64,000 nt of DNA from Rhodococcus sp. KRD162 (GTDB lineage: Bacteria; Actinomycetota; Actinomycetes; Mycobacteriales; Mycobacteriaceae), in contig NZ_JABFAU010000013.1 in NCBI RefSeq assembly GCF_017168335.1, positions 414,395-478,394 of the forward strand, given 5' to 3'. Each line of letters opens with the position of its first letter. Within the stretch, counting starts at the first letter, position 1. Under the pieces are notes generated by a model. It did no database searches. It saw nothing but the letters and a program-made list of their open reading frames with translations, and was not told where the DNA came from. A program made the translations under genes and the position numbers. Of this stretch, positions 45,825 through 55,030 are shown one piece after another.

Positions 45825-47309
45825 CTACTGCGCTTTTACATAAAACTTGTCGCCTGCGATCACTCGGCTTTGTGTGTAGAACCAGGACAGAAAGGTTCCC
45901 GCGCGGTTGTTTTGGGACTTTGGGATCAGGCAGACGCTGTGCCCCAGGTTGTTATAGTACTCGACGGGAGACTGCAACAGTGGCCTTGAAGGCAGCATAG
46001 GTATTTGGCACCCGTTGTAGGTCCGGGCGGGTCCTGTGTATGGACCACCAACACGACCGCCCTGGTCAGAGGATCCAAAGGGGTACTCGTCGCAGCTCAC
46101 CGTCTCTCTGGGACCGGTGACCGGACCGCACGCACCCCTGCGGTTTTGGCTAATCGTCGGTTCGTAGACGCGGTTGAGCGGCGCACCATTTGGAGCACCG
46201 GGGAGGCCTGACTGTTGAGCACGAGCAACGTGCGCATTGAAGTCACCGATATTAGCCTTGGCCGAGTAGTCGAGAACAGGAGGTGCTTGGTAAAACGCGC
46301 ACCCGAAGTAGTCCCGCATATTAGGGTCATTATCGCATCTGATCAGTGGGCTGTTCGCACTCGGCGGCGAGACGGTAGTACCGCTTTTGAACTTGATTCG
46401 CATTTGCCACGCCCCTGTTGCGACGGGCCTTGATCCGGAGGGCTAGTTCATTGTGTTAGTCCACTGACGAGTCAGATCCAATCCATCGGTTGCGGTGCGG
46501 CTCGCAATCAAGTTCTCCCCACTCACGCCGCAAACTCCCTGCAGTGTCGTGCATCCACCGTTTGCCGAGACGGTTGTGGTTCCACTTGTCCCACTGGCAT
46601 CATTCACATAGAGGATTTTTAGGGAATAGCGTTCAGTCCACTTATTAGTTTTCCAACTCAGTGCCGAATCTCGCAGTTCACGTACCGCCACCTCACCAAC
46701 CAACGTCCTTCCGGGGGTACCAAGAGGCTTATCGAATAGCTGCACCAGACCATCGCTACTGCGGCAAGCATACTGGCGGTCGCCATGCCAATGGGCATCG
46801 AATACTTCACAGTTGTAATTTTCCCGTTGACTTAGTTCTGTTCGGGCAGGAGCAGAAAGCGCCGGTGAGAACCCAAACGTTCTGTCCGGAGTTGAAGTTG
46901 GTGTCAACGTGGGGTCAGTGGAAGTACTACCGCCATTTGCCGGCTCTGTAATTTCCGGCACTGATGGAAGACAACCTGGCGTTGAAGTCGGTGTCGAACT
47001 CGGGATCTGAGTTGGCGTCGGGGTGGTCGGGGTCGGTGTCGGGGTCGGACAAATCACCGGGCTGGCGGACGTCGACGTACTTGCCTCAGGCGCTGGTGGT
47101 ACCAGTGGCTCGCTAGTAGCCGATGGGAAGGATGGCTGGGTTGTAGTACCGCTCGTATCGCTTGGTGTCGCGGGCTCAGACGGAGCGGGTATGGGCTCAT
47201 CGAGCGTCGCCGACGGCTGGCCGAGCCGTTCGCGCATCTTGTAGCGCACCTGTCCACCGTCTTCTTCGACAAGCGGAAGAGCCGGGTGCCACGCGTCATC
47301 CAGGACCAA
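45825..47309 (-). pseudogene. NucA/NucB-domain nuclease gene with an in-frame TAG
   Basis: The two open frames 47309-46443 and 46403-45825 are in the same frame and separated by a single TAG (46443-46445). Across it the protein reads WTNTMN-stop-PSGSRPVATGAWQMRIKF. Together they give about 494 codons: an N-terminal region without signal peptide, a Pro/Thr/Ser-rich linker, a beta-rich part, and a C-terminal NucA/NucB DNase domain (SCDEYPFGSS, RTYNGCQIP, NNRAGTFLSWFYTQSRV). The start is weak (TTG 47309) and may be truncated. Low GC suggests acquisition. Translation may restart at ATG 46403, giving the nuclease domain alone. Confidence 0.7.
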
Positions 47310-47431
47310 GTGCGCGAGCTCGGACTGACGGGAACAGACGGACTGTCGAACCGAGCCGCCCTGGCACTCGTGAAAAAGGTTGAGGCAAGCGAACTTGCGA
47401 CGCTACTGAGCTTCGACCGGGGCAAACAAAA

Positions 47432-47457
47432 CCGGCCCACCCTTGCGGGTGGACCGG
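47432..47457 (-). terminator. Terminator after tRNA-Ser(TGA)
   Basis: Minus strand: CCGG-CCACCC stem with loop GCAA and one bulge, followed by TTTTGTTTG. It starts 19 bp past the tRNA 3' end, so the original tRNA flank is preserved to about 47425. Confidence 0.7.
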
Positions 47458-47475
47458 GTTCGACCAACGAACATG

Positions 47476-47565
47476 TGGCGGAAGCGGAGGGATTTGAACC
47501 CCCGGACGCTTTTACACGTCTCTCGCTTTCAAGGCGAGTGCATTGGGCCGCTCTGCCACGCTTCC
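47476..47565 (-). tRNA. tRNA-Ser (anticodon TGA)
   Basis: Acceptor stem GGAAGCG pairs with CGCTTCC. The anticodon stem CTCGC/GCGAG encloses loop CTTGAAA (anticodon TGA). A long variable arm and T arm GGGTTCAAATCCC follow, and CCA is encoded. Its 3' end points to the lower-GC accessory stretch on the left. Confidence 0.96.
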
Positions 47566-47610
47566 GTGTGCGATCTTAAACGGCCCGAGCGCCGGAGTCC
47601 CAATCGCCCC

Positions 47611-48123
47611 TCATCGTCGCGTGGCGGTACCGGACTCGTCCATCGCCGCATCGACCTTCTCGAAGATGTCGCCGAGCACGTCGAGTTCCTGGGGACCGAG
47701 CAAGTCGACGAGGTGTTGGCGGACGCTGCGGACGTGCGTGGGTGCCGCCTCCGCCAATCGCCGACGGCCTTCCTCGGTGATGACCGCAAGCACCCCTCTA
47801 CCGTCGTTGACGCAGGTGCTGCGGGAGACCATGTCCTGGACTTCCATGCGTCGGATCTGATGCGTCAGGCGGCTTCTCGAGGACAGGACGCCGTCGGCCA
47901 ACTCGCTCATCCTGAGGGAGCCGTCTATCGATTCGGACAACATCACCAGAATGCGATATTCGGCCATCGACAGGCCGTGTCCGTCCTGCAGATCCTTGTT
48001 CAGTACCCCCATCAATCGTTGCCCGCCGTCTACGTAGGCGCGCCATGCTCGCATTTCCGCAGTATCGAGCCACTGCGGGTCCCCCCCGGAACCAATGGCT
48101 GAGTCAGCTGTCACCCGCGTCAT
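47611..48123 (-). CDS. MarR-family transcriptional regulator
   Basis: A 170-residue MarR protein. Helix-turn-helix MSELADGVLSSRSRLTHQIR and wing CVNDGRGVLAVITEEGRRRL are typical. ATG 48123 is preferred over the TTG nine bases upstream. It is divergent from the aldo/keto reductase gene; the palindrome CTACTCACGAGTAG between them is its likely operator. Confidence 0.88.
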   Translation of the reverse strand: MTRVTADSAIGSGGDPQWLDTAEMRAWRAYVDGGQRLMGVLNKDLQDGHGLSMAEYRILVMLSESIDGSLRMSELADGVLSSRSRLTHQIRRMEVQDMVSRSTCVNDGRGVLAVITEEGRRRLAEAAPTHVRSVRQHLVDLLGPQELDVLGDIFEKVDAAMDESGTATRR

Positions 48124-48137
48124 CCTAGGCAAGAAAT

Positions 48138-48151
48138 CTACTCACGAGTAG
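48138..48151. promoter_or_regulatory. Candidate MarR operator
   Basis: CTACTCACGAGTAG is a 14-bp palindrome with 6-bp perfect arms, 15 bp upstream of the MarR gene and 50 bp upstream of the aldo/keto reductase gene. Confidence 0.6.
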
Positions 48152-48200
48152 CTTGCGTTGGTTGAACGTTCGATTCAAGCCACAGACATAGGGTCGAGTT

Positions 48201-49235
48201 ATGACAGATCCCAACATCGAACCGCCTTACGTTGCCGCATCCGACAGATACGACGCCATGGCCTTCCGGCGAGTGGGATCCCGCGGGCCGAAACTACCGG
48301 CGATCTCACTGGGGCTGTGGCACAACTTCGGCGACGACGTACCGCTGATGAACCAGCGCGCGATCCTGCGTCGCGCCTTCGATCTGGGCATCACCCATTT
48401 CGATCTGGCCAACAACTACGGCCCGCCGTACGGCAGCGCCGAGAAGAACTTCGGACGGATCTTCTCGGAGGACTTCGCCGGATATCGCGACGAACTGATC
48501 ATCTCGAGCAAAGCCGGATGGGACATGTGGCCCGGCCCCTACGGTTTCGGTGGCTCTCGCAAATACCTGCTGTCCTCACTGGATCAGTCGTTGACGCGCA
48601 TGCGTCTGGACCATGTCGATATCTTCTACAGCCACCGCCCCGATCACGACACCCCCGTCGAAGAAACCGCCGGAGCGCTGATCAGCGCAGTGCAGCAAGG
48701 CAAAGCCCTCTACGCCGGCATCAGCTCGTACAAGCCCGAGGGGACGCAGAAGATGGCTGATCTGTTGGCCGACGCGGGCGTTCCCCTGCTGATCCACCAG
48801 CCCAGCTATTCGATGGTCAATCGGTGGATCGAGCCCGAGCTACTCGATACCCTCGACGCGGTGGGGGCAGGCGTCATCGCGTTCTCGCCGCTCGCTCAAG
48901 GCATGCTCACCGACAAGTACCTCGACGGCGTACCGCCCAATTCGAGAGCAGCACAGGGTAAGTCGTTGAACCCGGACTGGCTCACCGACGAGCACATCGG
49001 ACATCTACGTGCCTTGAACGACATCGCCGCCACCCGCGGTCAGTCACTCGCGCAGCTCGCGCTGAGCTGGGCGCTGCGCGACCCGAGGGTGACGTCGGTA
49101 CTGATCGGCGCATCGAGCGTCGAGCAGCTCGAGAACAATGTGTCGGCGCTGGACAACCTGGACTTCACCGAGGACGAACTGACACAGATCGACCAGCACG
49201 CCGAGGACTTCGGGATCAACCTCTGGGACCTGTAG
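48201..49235 (+). CDS. Aldo/keto reductase (YghZ/GAP-reductase type)
   Basis: A 344-residue TIM-barrel NADPH-dependent reductase. The catalytic set is visible: Asp and Tyr in THFDLANNYGPPYGSAE, Lys in LIISSKAGW, and His in IFYSHRPDHDTP. FSPLAQGMLTDKYL and VLIGASSVEQLENNV bind the cofactor phosphate. It resembles L-glyceraldehyde 3-phosphate reductases, which clear toxic aldehydes. Divergent MarR control suggests induction by an electrophile or aldehyde. Confidence 0.9.
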   Translation: MTDPNIEPPYVAASDRYDAMAFRRVGSRGPKLPAISLGLWHNFGDDVPLMNQRAILRRAFDLGITHFDLANNYGPPYGSAEKNFGRIFSEDFAGYRDELIISSKAGWDMWPGPYGFGGSRKYLLSSLDQSLTRMRLDHVDIFYSHRPDHDTPVEETAGALISAVQQGKALYAGISSYKPEGTQKMADLLADAGVPLLIHQPSYSMVNRWIEPELLDTLDAVGAGVIAFSPLAQGMLTDKYLDGVPPNSRAAQGKSLNPDWLTDEHIGHLRALNDIAATRGQSLAQLALSWALRDPRVTSVLIGASSVEQLENNVSALDNLDFTEDELTQIDQHAEDFGINLWDL

Positions 49236-49347
49236 GGGTGCTTCGCAGTGGAGTGGCTGAGCCCTCGGGTCGTTGCGCAGGCTCCACTCTCGAGTGCCCC
49301 AGAGGGCACTTGAACGCACCACTGCGCCGGAGGCGCATCATGGATGG

Positions 49348-50337
49348 ATGCACGCCATCACATTGAAAGAATTCGGCGATCCCGACGTCATGGAGTGGAC
49401 CGAGGTTCCCGACCCCCGTCCCGGTCGCGGGCAGGTGATCGTCGATGTCTCGGCCGCCGCCGTCAATCGGGCCGATCTGATGCAACGGCAGGGATCGTAT
49501 CCACCGCCGCCCGGGGCCAGCGATATCCTCGGCCTCGAATGCTCGGGCATCATCTCCGAACTCGGAGAAGGTGTCAGCGGTTGGAGCGTCGGCGACAGGG
49601 TGTGTGCACTGCTGGCAGGCGGCGGCTACGCAGAGCAGGTAGCCGTGCCCGCCACCCAGCTGTTTCCCATCCCGAAAGGCCTCGATCTTCATGTGGCCGC
49701 AGCACTTCCGGAAGTCGCCTCCACGGTGTGGTCCAACCTGGTGATGGACGCACACATGCGCTCGGGTCAGGTATTGCTCATCCACGGGGGCGGCAGCGGA
49801 ATCGGAACGCACGCAATTCAACTCGCCAAGCAGATGGGCGTCACCGTCGCAGTGACGGCCGGCTCGAAGTACAAGCTGGACATGTGCGCAGACCTCGGTG
49901 CCGACATCATGATCGACTACAAGAATCAGGACTTCGTCGCCGAGATCCGTTCTCACACAGACGATCACGGTGCCGACCTGATCCTGGACAACATGGGCGC
50001 AAAGTACCTCGACCGAAACATCGACGCCCTGGCGATGGATGGCACGGTCGTCACCATCGGCATGCAGGGCGGGGTGAAGGGCGAGCTGAACTTCGGCAAG
50101 CTGCTCGCCAAGCGTGGCTCGGTGCACGCGGCGGGGTTGCGCGGACGCCCCGAAACCGGGCCGTCGAGCAAGGCGAACATCGTCGCGGACATGACGGCGA
50201 ATCTGTGGCCGATGATCTCGGAGGGCCGCGTCACGGCCGTCGTACACGCGGAGATTCCGATCACCGACGCGGCACGAGGACACCGAATGCTCGACGAGGC
50301 CGACACCATCGGCAAAGTGATCCTGCGAGTCCAGTAG
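49348..50337 (+). CDS. NAD(P)H-quinone oxidoreductase, PIG3-like MDR family
   Basis: A 329-residue zinc-free medium-chain reductase. VNRADLMQRQGSYPPPPGAS and GLECSGIISELGEGVSGW are the PIG3/quinone reductase signature. The nucleotide-binding motif is LIHGGGSGIGTHAIQLAKQ. The start ATG 49348 (MHAITLKEFG) has GGAGG 14 bp upstream. It corresponds by context to the mycobacterial Rv3777 gene. The likely role is quinone detoxification. Confidence 0.9.
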   Translation: MHAITLKEFGDPDVMEWTEVPDPRPGRGQVIVDVSAAAVNRADLMQRQGSYPPPPGASDILGLECSGIISELGEGVSGWSVGDRVCALLAGGGYAEQVAVPATQLFPIPKGLDLHVAAALPEVASTVWSNLVMDAHMRSGQVLLIHGGGSGIGTHAIQLAKQMGVTVAVTAGSKYKLDMCADLGADIMIDYKNQDFVAEIRSHTDDHGADLILDNMGAKYLDRNIDALAMDGTVVTIGMQGGVKGELNFGKLLAKRGSVHAAGLRGRPETGPSSKANIVADMTANLWPMISEGRVTAVVHAEIPITDAARGHRMLDEADTIGKVILRVQ

Positions 50338-50371
50338 CGCCGGTCGTAGGTCGTGCGAAGCCGCTGCTCCG

Positions 50372-51577
50372 CTAGAGAGCGAGCGCGTTGAGCGCCTTGA
50401 CGAGCTGATCTATCTCGTAGCGGGTGGTGTACGGAGCCAGACCGATGGAGACGGCACCACCCTCGTCGTTGACGCCCAGTGCATCGAGCAGACGGCTGCT
50501 GCCCTGTACTCCGCTGACGCTACCGATGCGGGCCTGAGCGAGCTGCTCGGACACCTTCACCGCAGGCACGCCCTCCACCGTGAAGCTCACGGTGGGGACA
50601 CGGGTGGGCGCATTGCCCAGCACCATGACGTGATCGAGCGAATCGAGAGCGTTCATCAGGTAGTCGAAGAGCCCGTCGTGGTAGTACTGCAACGATCCGA
50701 TCGACAGCTCGAGGCGTTCACGGCGGGTACCGGTCGCCGCATCGTCGAGATTGGCCAGGTAGTCGATGGAAGCCACGACACCGGCCAGTAGCGCATATTG
50801 GTGACTGCTGACCTCGAGCCGCGCAGGCCCCTTGGCCGACGGATTGAGCGACATCGACGGAAGTTGTTCGATCAGCGTCGGGTCGCGGAAGATCAGCGCG
50901 CCCACAGACGGGCCACCCCACGCAGCTGTGTCGATCGCGACGACATCGGCCCCGAGTTCCTTGATGTCGACGTGGGCATAGGGGGCAGCCCCGGCCGCGT
51001 CGACCACGACCAGTCCGCCGACCTCGTGCACCAGATCCGCCGCGACCCGAACATCGGGCGCGCTGCCCACGATCGGCGACGCCGCGGTGACGGCGACCAG
51101 GCGCGTGGTGGAGGAGATCAGGTCCTCGAACTGCCACGTCGGGAGCTCGCAGGTGTCGATTTCGACCTCGGCCCAGCGCACGTGCGCGCCCGTCCTACTG
51201 GCAACCCGCAGCCACGGTGCCACGTTCGCTTCCTCGTCCAGACGCGAGAGCACCAGCCCGGTTCCCAACCCGAGCCGTGAACTCAACGACTCCGCCAGCC
51301 AGGACAACAGCGTCGCGCGATCCGGACCGATGACGACCCCGGACGGATACGCACCCACCAGATCGGAGATCGCGACGCGGGCAGACTCCAACAGGGCTGC
51401 ACTGCGCTTGGCCGAGGTGTTGCCCGCCGAATGGTTGGTCGCACTGTGCCGGAAGGCCGTCGACACGGCAGTCGACACCCGATCGGGAATCAGCATTCCC
51501 AGTTGAGGGTCGAGATGAATCCACCCGTCACCGAGCGAGGGGATGGAACCTCTCACTCGCGCGACGTCGTAACCCAT
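50372..51577 (-). CDS. Cysteine desulfurase-like fold-type I protein lacking the PLP lysine
   Basis: A 401-residue protein of the class V aminotransferase/cysteine desulfurase-like family (Rv3778c type by context). The fold is clear: HLDPQLGMLIPDRV, NHSAGNTSAKRSAALLESAR, and the PLP-ring Asp in GLVVVDAAGAAPYAHVD. At the Schiff-base position, normally a His/Thr-Lys before WGGP, the sequence is IDTAAWGGPSVGALIF, with Ala219 where Lys is expected. It may be a non-PLP regulatory or structural paralogue. ATG 51577 opens MGYDVARVRGSIPSLG. Confidence 0.82.
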   Translation of the reverse strand: MGYDVARVRGSIPSLGDGWIHLDPQLGMLIPDRVSTAVSTAFRHSATNHSAGNTSAKRSAALLESARVAISDLVGAYPSGVVIGPDRATLLSWLAESLSSRLGLGTGLVLSRLDEEANVAPWLRVASRTGAHVRWAEVEIDTCELPTWQFEDLISSTTRLVAVTAASPIVGSAPDVRVAADLVHEVGGLVVVDAAGAAPYAHVDIKELGADVVAIDTAAWGGPSVGALIFRDPTLIEQLPSMSLNPSAKGPARLEVSSHQYALLAGVVASIDYLANLDDAATGTRRERLELSIGSLQYYHDGLFDYLMNALDSLDHVMVLGNAPTRVPTVSFTVEGVPAVKVSEQLAQARIGSVSGVQGSSRLLDALGVNDEGGAVSIGLAPYTTRYEIDQLVKALNALAL

Positions 51578-51753
51578 GCCGGACACTCTAAGCGCCGACC
51601 GGTCGAGCGTGTGTTCCACGTCCCGTTTCGCCAGGGAACCGTTGCCCACCTCGCACGCTCGATCCTCCCCGACCTCACCTGTTCCCGACGACCGACCCAG
51701 GATAATCGCCCCGGACGATCGCGCAACGACGAGGAACGCGTAAAGATGAATAC

Positions 51754-52335
51754 ATGACCCAATCCGAGCCGAACAGTGCCCCCGCAGACCATGTCGTTGT
51801 GATCGGCCCCAACGGAGAGCCGCTCGCCCTCAGCCGCGAGGAAGCGACCGCCGCTGCCGCCCGCGCCGCCGGATCGTCCGAGAACGAGGAATCCGACGGT
51901 GGATCGGGCCTGTCGGAGATGGTGGAACAGCCCGCGAAGGTGATGCGCATCGGCACGATGATCAAGCAACTTCTCGAGGAAGTGCGAGCCGCACCGCTCG
52001 ACGACGCCAGCCGGACGCGTCTGAAAGACATCCACAAGTCCTCCATTCACGAGCTCGAACAGGGCCTCGCACCCGAACTGCGCGACGAGCTCGAACGTCT
52101 GGTGCTGCCCTTCGGCGACGACGTCGTCCCCACCGATGCGGAACTGCGTATCGCGCAGGCACAGCTCGTCGGGTGGCTCGAGGGCCTGTTCCACGGCATC
52201 CAGACTGCGTTGTTCGCGCAGCAGATGGCCGCCCGAGCCCAGCTCGAGCAGATGCGACAGGGCGCATTGCCTCCGGGCGTGATGGGCGCACCCGGCGCCG
52301 GGAGCGGCGGCAGCGGCACCGGCCAGTATTTGTGA
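51754..52335 (+). CDS. bpa: Bacterial proteasome activator Bpa/PafE
   Basis: A 193-residue protein matching the ATP-independent activator of the actinobacterial 20S proteasome. The four-helix core (about 50-155) includes MVEQPAKVMRIGTMIKQLLE, IHKSSIHELEQGLAPELRDE and GWLEGLFHGIQTALFAQQMA. The Gly-rich tail ends GTGQYL, the C-terminal GQYL motif that docks into the proteasome alpha ring. Context agrees with Rv3780. It delivers certain unfolded proteins such as HspR for degradation. Confidence 0.92.
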   Translation: MTQSEPNSAPADHVVVIGPNGEPLALSREEATAAAARAAGSSENEESDGGSGLSEMVEQPAKVMRIGTMIKQLLEEVRAAPLDDASRTRLKDIHKSSIHELEQGLAPELRDELERLVLPFGDDVVPTDAELRIAQAQLVGWLEGLFHGIQTALFAQQMAARAQLEQMRQGALPPGVMGAPGAGSGGSGTGQYL

Positions 52336-52385
52336 TCGGGCACCAGCGACGCCGGTGAGACGAGCACGGAGGCCGGGGCCAGGTA

Positions 52386-53279
52386 GTGTCGACCGTCGTG
52401 TCGGCACCAGCGAAGGACCACGAGAGCGAGGCAGGTGAACAGATGCCTGCACCGGTTTCGGACTCGCAGACCTACCGTCGAGCGTTCGGTGACTTGAGAA
52501 CCGGTTTCGCTCAGCGCGAGCTGTGGCTGCATCTCGGCTGGCAGGACATCAAGCAGCGCTACCGACGATCGGTGATCGGTCCGTTCTGGATCACCATCGC
52601 CACCGGCGTCCAGGCCATCGCGATGGGCCTGCTGTATTCGGTGTTGCTCAACATCGACCTGCGCGAGTTCCTCCCGCACGTGACCGTCGGCCTGATCATC
52701 TGGAACCTCATCAGCGCGGCCATCCTCGAAGGCGGAGACGTCTTCGTCGCCAACGAAGGCCTGATCAAACAGCTTCCCAGTGCGCTGAGCGTCCACGTCT
52801 ACCGCCTGGTGTGGCGTCAACTGCTGCTACTCGGCCACAACATGCTGATCTACGTCATCATCATCGCGATCTTCTGGCCGCCCGGCGGTCTGCATTGGAC
52901 CGTGATCTTCGCCATCCCGGCGCTGGTGTTGATCCTGCTCAACGCGGTGTGGGTGTCGATCCTGTTCGGCATCGTCGCCACCCGCTACCGCGACATCGCC
53001 CCGATCCTGGGCAGCTTCGTCACGCTGATGTTCTTCATGACGCCGATCGTGTGGACCACCACGGGCCTGCAGCAAATGGGCGGTGAGGCCGCCAACCGCG
53101 CCAAGCTGGTCGAGATCAACCCGCTCTTCCACTACCTGGACATCATCCGAGCCCCGCTGATCGGCGAGGATCAACAGGCGTACCACTGGTACATCGTGCT
53201 CGCTTTCACCGTCGTCGGGTGGGCGCTGGCCATTTTCGCTCTCAAGAAGTACCGGGCCCGCGTGCCCTACTGGGTTTAG
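52386..53279 (+). CDS. wzm: ABC-2 type galactan exporter permease (Wzm-like)
   Basis: A 297-residue permease with six helices (about 60-285). LGWQDIKQRYRRSVIGPFWI at the N-terminal side and RYRDIAPILGSFVTLMFFMT are typical of O-antigen/teichoic acid exporters. With the adjacent ATPase it should flip lipid-linked galactofuran across the membrane, as Rv3783 is proposed to do. The start is uncertain among GTG 52386, GTG 52398 and ATG 52443 (the last has the better purine stretch). The ATPase gene follows by 10 bp. Confidence 0.88.
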   Translation: MSTVVSAPAKDHESEAGEQMPAPVSDSQTYRRAFGDLRTGFAQRELWLHLGWQDIKQRYRRSVIGPFWITIATGVQAIAMGLLYSVLLNIDLREFLPHVTVGLIIWNLISAAILEGGDVFVANEGLIKQLPSALSVHVYRLVWRQLLLLGHNMLIYVIIIAIFWPPGGLHWTVIFAIPALVLILLNAVWVSILFGIVATRYRDIAPILGSFVTLMFFMTPIVWTTTGLQQMGGEAANRAKLVEINPLFHYLDIIRAPLIGEDQQAYHWYIVLAFTVVGWALAIFALKKYRARVPYWV

Positions 53280-53289
53280 GGGTCAGTAG

Positions 53290-54096
53290 TTGTCCATCAG
53301 CATCAGCACCCATGACGCGTGCGTCGACTTCCCCATCTTCGACGCCAAGACGCGCTCGTTGAAGAAGGCCTTCCTCGGCAAGGCCGGTGGATCCATCGAC
53401 CGCAACGCCTCCGATGTGGTCGTCGTCGAAGCCCTGAAGAACATCACGATGAACCTGAAGGACGGCGATCGCGTCGGACTGGTGGGACACAACGGAGCCG
53501 GTAAGTCGACGCTGCTGCGTCTGCTCTCGGGTATCTACGAGCCGACGCGGGGTAGCGCGACCATTCGCGGCCGCGTCGCGCCGGTGTTCGACCTGGGCGT
53601 CGGCATGGATCCCGAGATCTCCGGCTACGAGAACATCATCATCCGTGGCCTGTTCCTGGGGCAGACCCGCAAGCAGATGCTCGCGAAGATGGACGAGATC
53701 GCCGATTTCACCGAGTTGGGCGAGTACCTCGACATGCCGCTGCGCACCTACTCGACGGGTATGCGCGTGCGCGTCGCGATGGGCGTCGTCACCAGTATCG
53801 ACCCGGAGATCCTGCTGCTCGACGAGGGCATCGGGGCCGTCGACGCGGAATTCATGAAGAAGGCACGTCATCGGCTGCAGGAGTTGGTCAAGCGCTCGGG
53901 CATCCTGGTGTTCGCCAGCCACTCCAACGAGTTCCTGGCTCAGCTGTGCGATACCGCGATGTGGATCGATCACGGCCAGATACGCCAGCAAGGCGGCATC
54001 GAAGACGTGGTTCGATCCTACGAAGGCGACGACGCGGGAGACCACGTCGCACAGATCTTGAAGGAGATCGAGCGCGAGGATGCAGCCGGTGACTGA
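53290..54096 (+). CDS. wzt: ABC transporter ATPase of the galactan exporter (Wzt-like)
   Basis: A 268-residue ATPase. Walker A is GHNGAGKSTLLRLLSG, the signature is YSTGMRVRVAMG, and Walker B is EILLLDEGIGAVDAEF. The N-terminal extension SISTHDACVDFPIFDAKTRS is usual for polysaccharide ATPases. The start is TTG 53290; no better start fits. It overlaps glfT1 by 17 bp. It lacks the long C-terminal carbohydrate-binding domain of some Wzt proteins, as expected for the galactan type. Confidence 0.92.
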   Translation: MSISISTHDACVDFPIFDAKTRSLKKAFLGKAGGSIDRNASDVVVVEALKNITMNLKDGDRVGLVGHNGAGKSTLLRLLSGIYEPTRGSATIRGRVAPVFDLGVGMDPEISGYENIIIRGLFLGQTRKQMLAKMDEIADFTELGEYLDMPLRTYSTGMRVRVAMGVVTSIDPEILLLDEGIGAVDAEFMKKARHRLQELVKRSGILVFASHSNEFLAQLCDTAMWIDHGQIRQQGGIEDVVRSYEGDDAGDHVAQILKEIEREDAAGD

Positions 54097-54991
54097 CCGG
54101 ATCATCGGGGTCATCGTCACGCACAAGCGTCGGGAATTGTTGGCTCTGTCACTCGACGTGATCGGTGCCCAATCACGTCCGCTCGACCATCTCGTCGTCG
54201 TCGACAACGCCGACGAGCCGGCCGTACGCGCACTGGTGGAATCGATCGACCTGCCGACGACGTATCTCGGCTCCCAGCACAATCTCGGCGGCGCAGGCGG
54301 GTTCGCGCTCGGGATTCTGTACGCGCTCTCACTCGGCGCGGATTGGGTATTTCTCGCCGACGACGACGGTCGCCCCGAGGGGCCGAAGGTGCTCGAAACG
54401 CTGTACGACTGCGCCCTCGCCCACGGACTGGACGAGGTCTCACCCGTCGTCTGCGATATCGACGATCCGGATCGGTTGGCGTTCCCGCTGCGCCGCGGCG
54501 TCGAATGGCGTCGGCTGCGATCCGAGCTGATCGACCCGGCGAACCCCGAGGACGACCTCTTGGAAGGCATCGCATCACTGTTCAACGGTGCCCTGTTCAA
54601 GGCGTCGACGATCGATGCCGTCGGCGTACCCGATCTGCGCCTGTTCGTGCGCGGCGACGAGGTGGAAGTCCATCGCCGGTTGCAGCGCTCGGGCCTGAGA
54701 TTCGGCACGTGCCTCACTGCCGCCTACGTCCATCCCAACGGGGCCGAGGAGTTCAAGCCGATCCTCGGTGGCCGGATGCATACGCAGTACCCCGAGGACG
54801 CGACCAAGCGCTACTTCACCTACCGCAACCGCGGGTACCTGATGTCGCAGCCGGGAATGCGAAAACTGTTGCCGCAGGAGTGGATTCGCTTCACCTGGTT
54901 CTTCCTGATCACCACCCGCAACCCGAAGGGACTGGCGGAGTGGTTCCGTCTACGCGGGCTGGGGCGTCGAGAACACTTCCGCAGACCCTGA
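54080..54991 (+). CDS. glfT1: Galactofuranosyltransferase GlfT1
   Basis: A 303-residue GT2-type enzyme that adds the first galactofuranose residues to the decaprenyl-PP-GlcNAc-Rha linker on the cytoplasmic face. GVIVTHKRRELLALSLDVI, VVVDNADEPAV, and NLGGAGGFALGI are family marks. The metal-binding acidic motif is FLADDDGRPEGPKV. GASLFNGALFK-type acceptor loop appears as IASLFNGALFKAST. Its position after wzm-wzt matches Rv3781-Rv3783. Confidence 0.92.
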   Translation: MQPVTDRIIGVIVTHKRRELLALSLDVIGAQSRPLDHLVVVDNADEPAVRALVESIDLPTTYLGSQHNLGGAGGFALGILYALSLGADWVFLADDDGRPEGPKVLETLYDCALAHGLDEVSPVVCDIDDPDRLAFPLRRGVEWRRLRSELIDPANPEDDLLEGIASLFNGALFKASTIDAVGVPDLRLFVRGDEVEVHRRLQRSGLRFGTCLTAAYVHPNGAEEFKPILGGRMHTQYPEDATKRYFTYRNRGYLMSQPGMRKLLPQEWIRFTWFFLITTRNPKGLAEWFRLRGLGRREHFRRP

Positions 54992-55030
54992 CGTGTTTGC
55001 GAACGCGTTCGAAACCGCTACCGTGTGCCC

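Noticed and set aside
41483..47475. Complete genomic island with att repeats at tRNA-Ser(TGA)
   Set aside because: I looked for a second copy of the tRNA 3' end to the left and for an integrase gene and found neither, so only an accessory stretch is claimed.
49216..50283. 355-codon minus-strand frame opposite the quinone oxidoreductase
   Set aside because: Antisense shadow of a conserved MDR enzyme.
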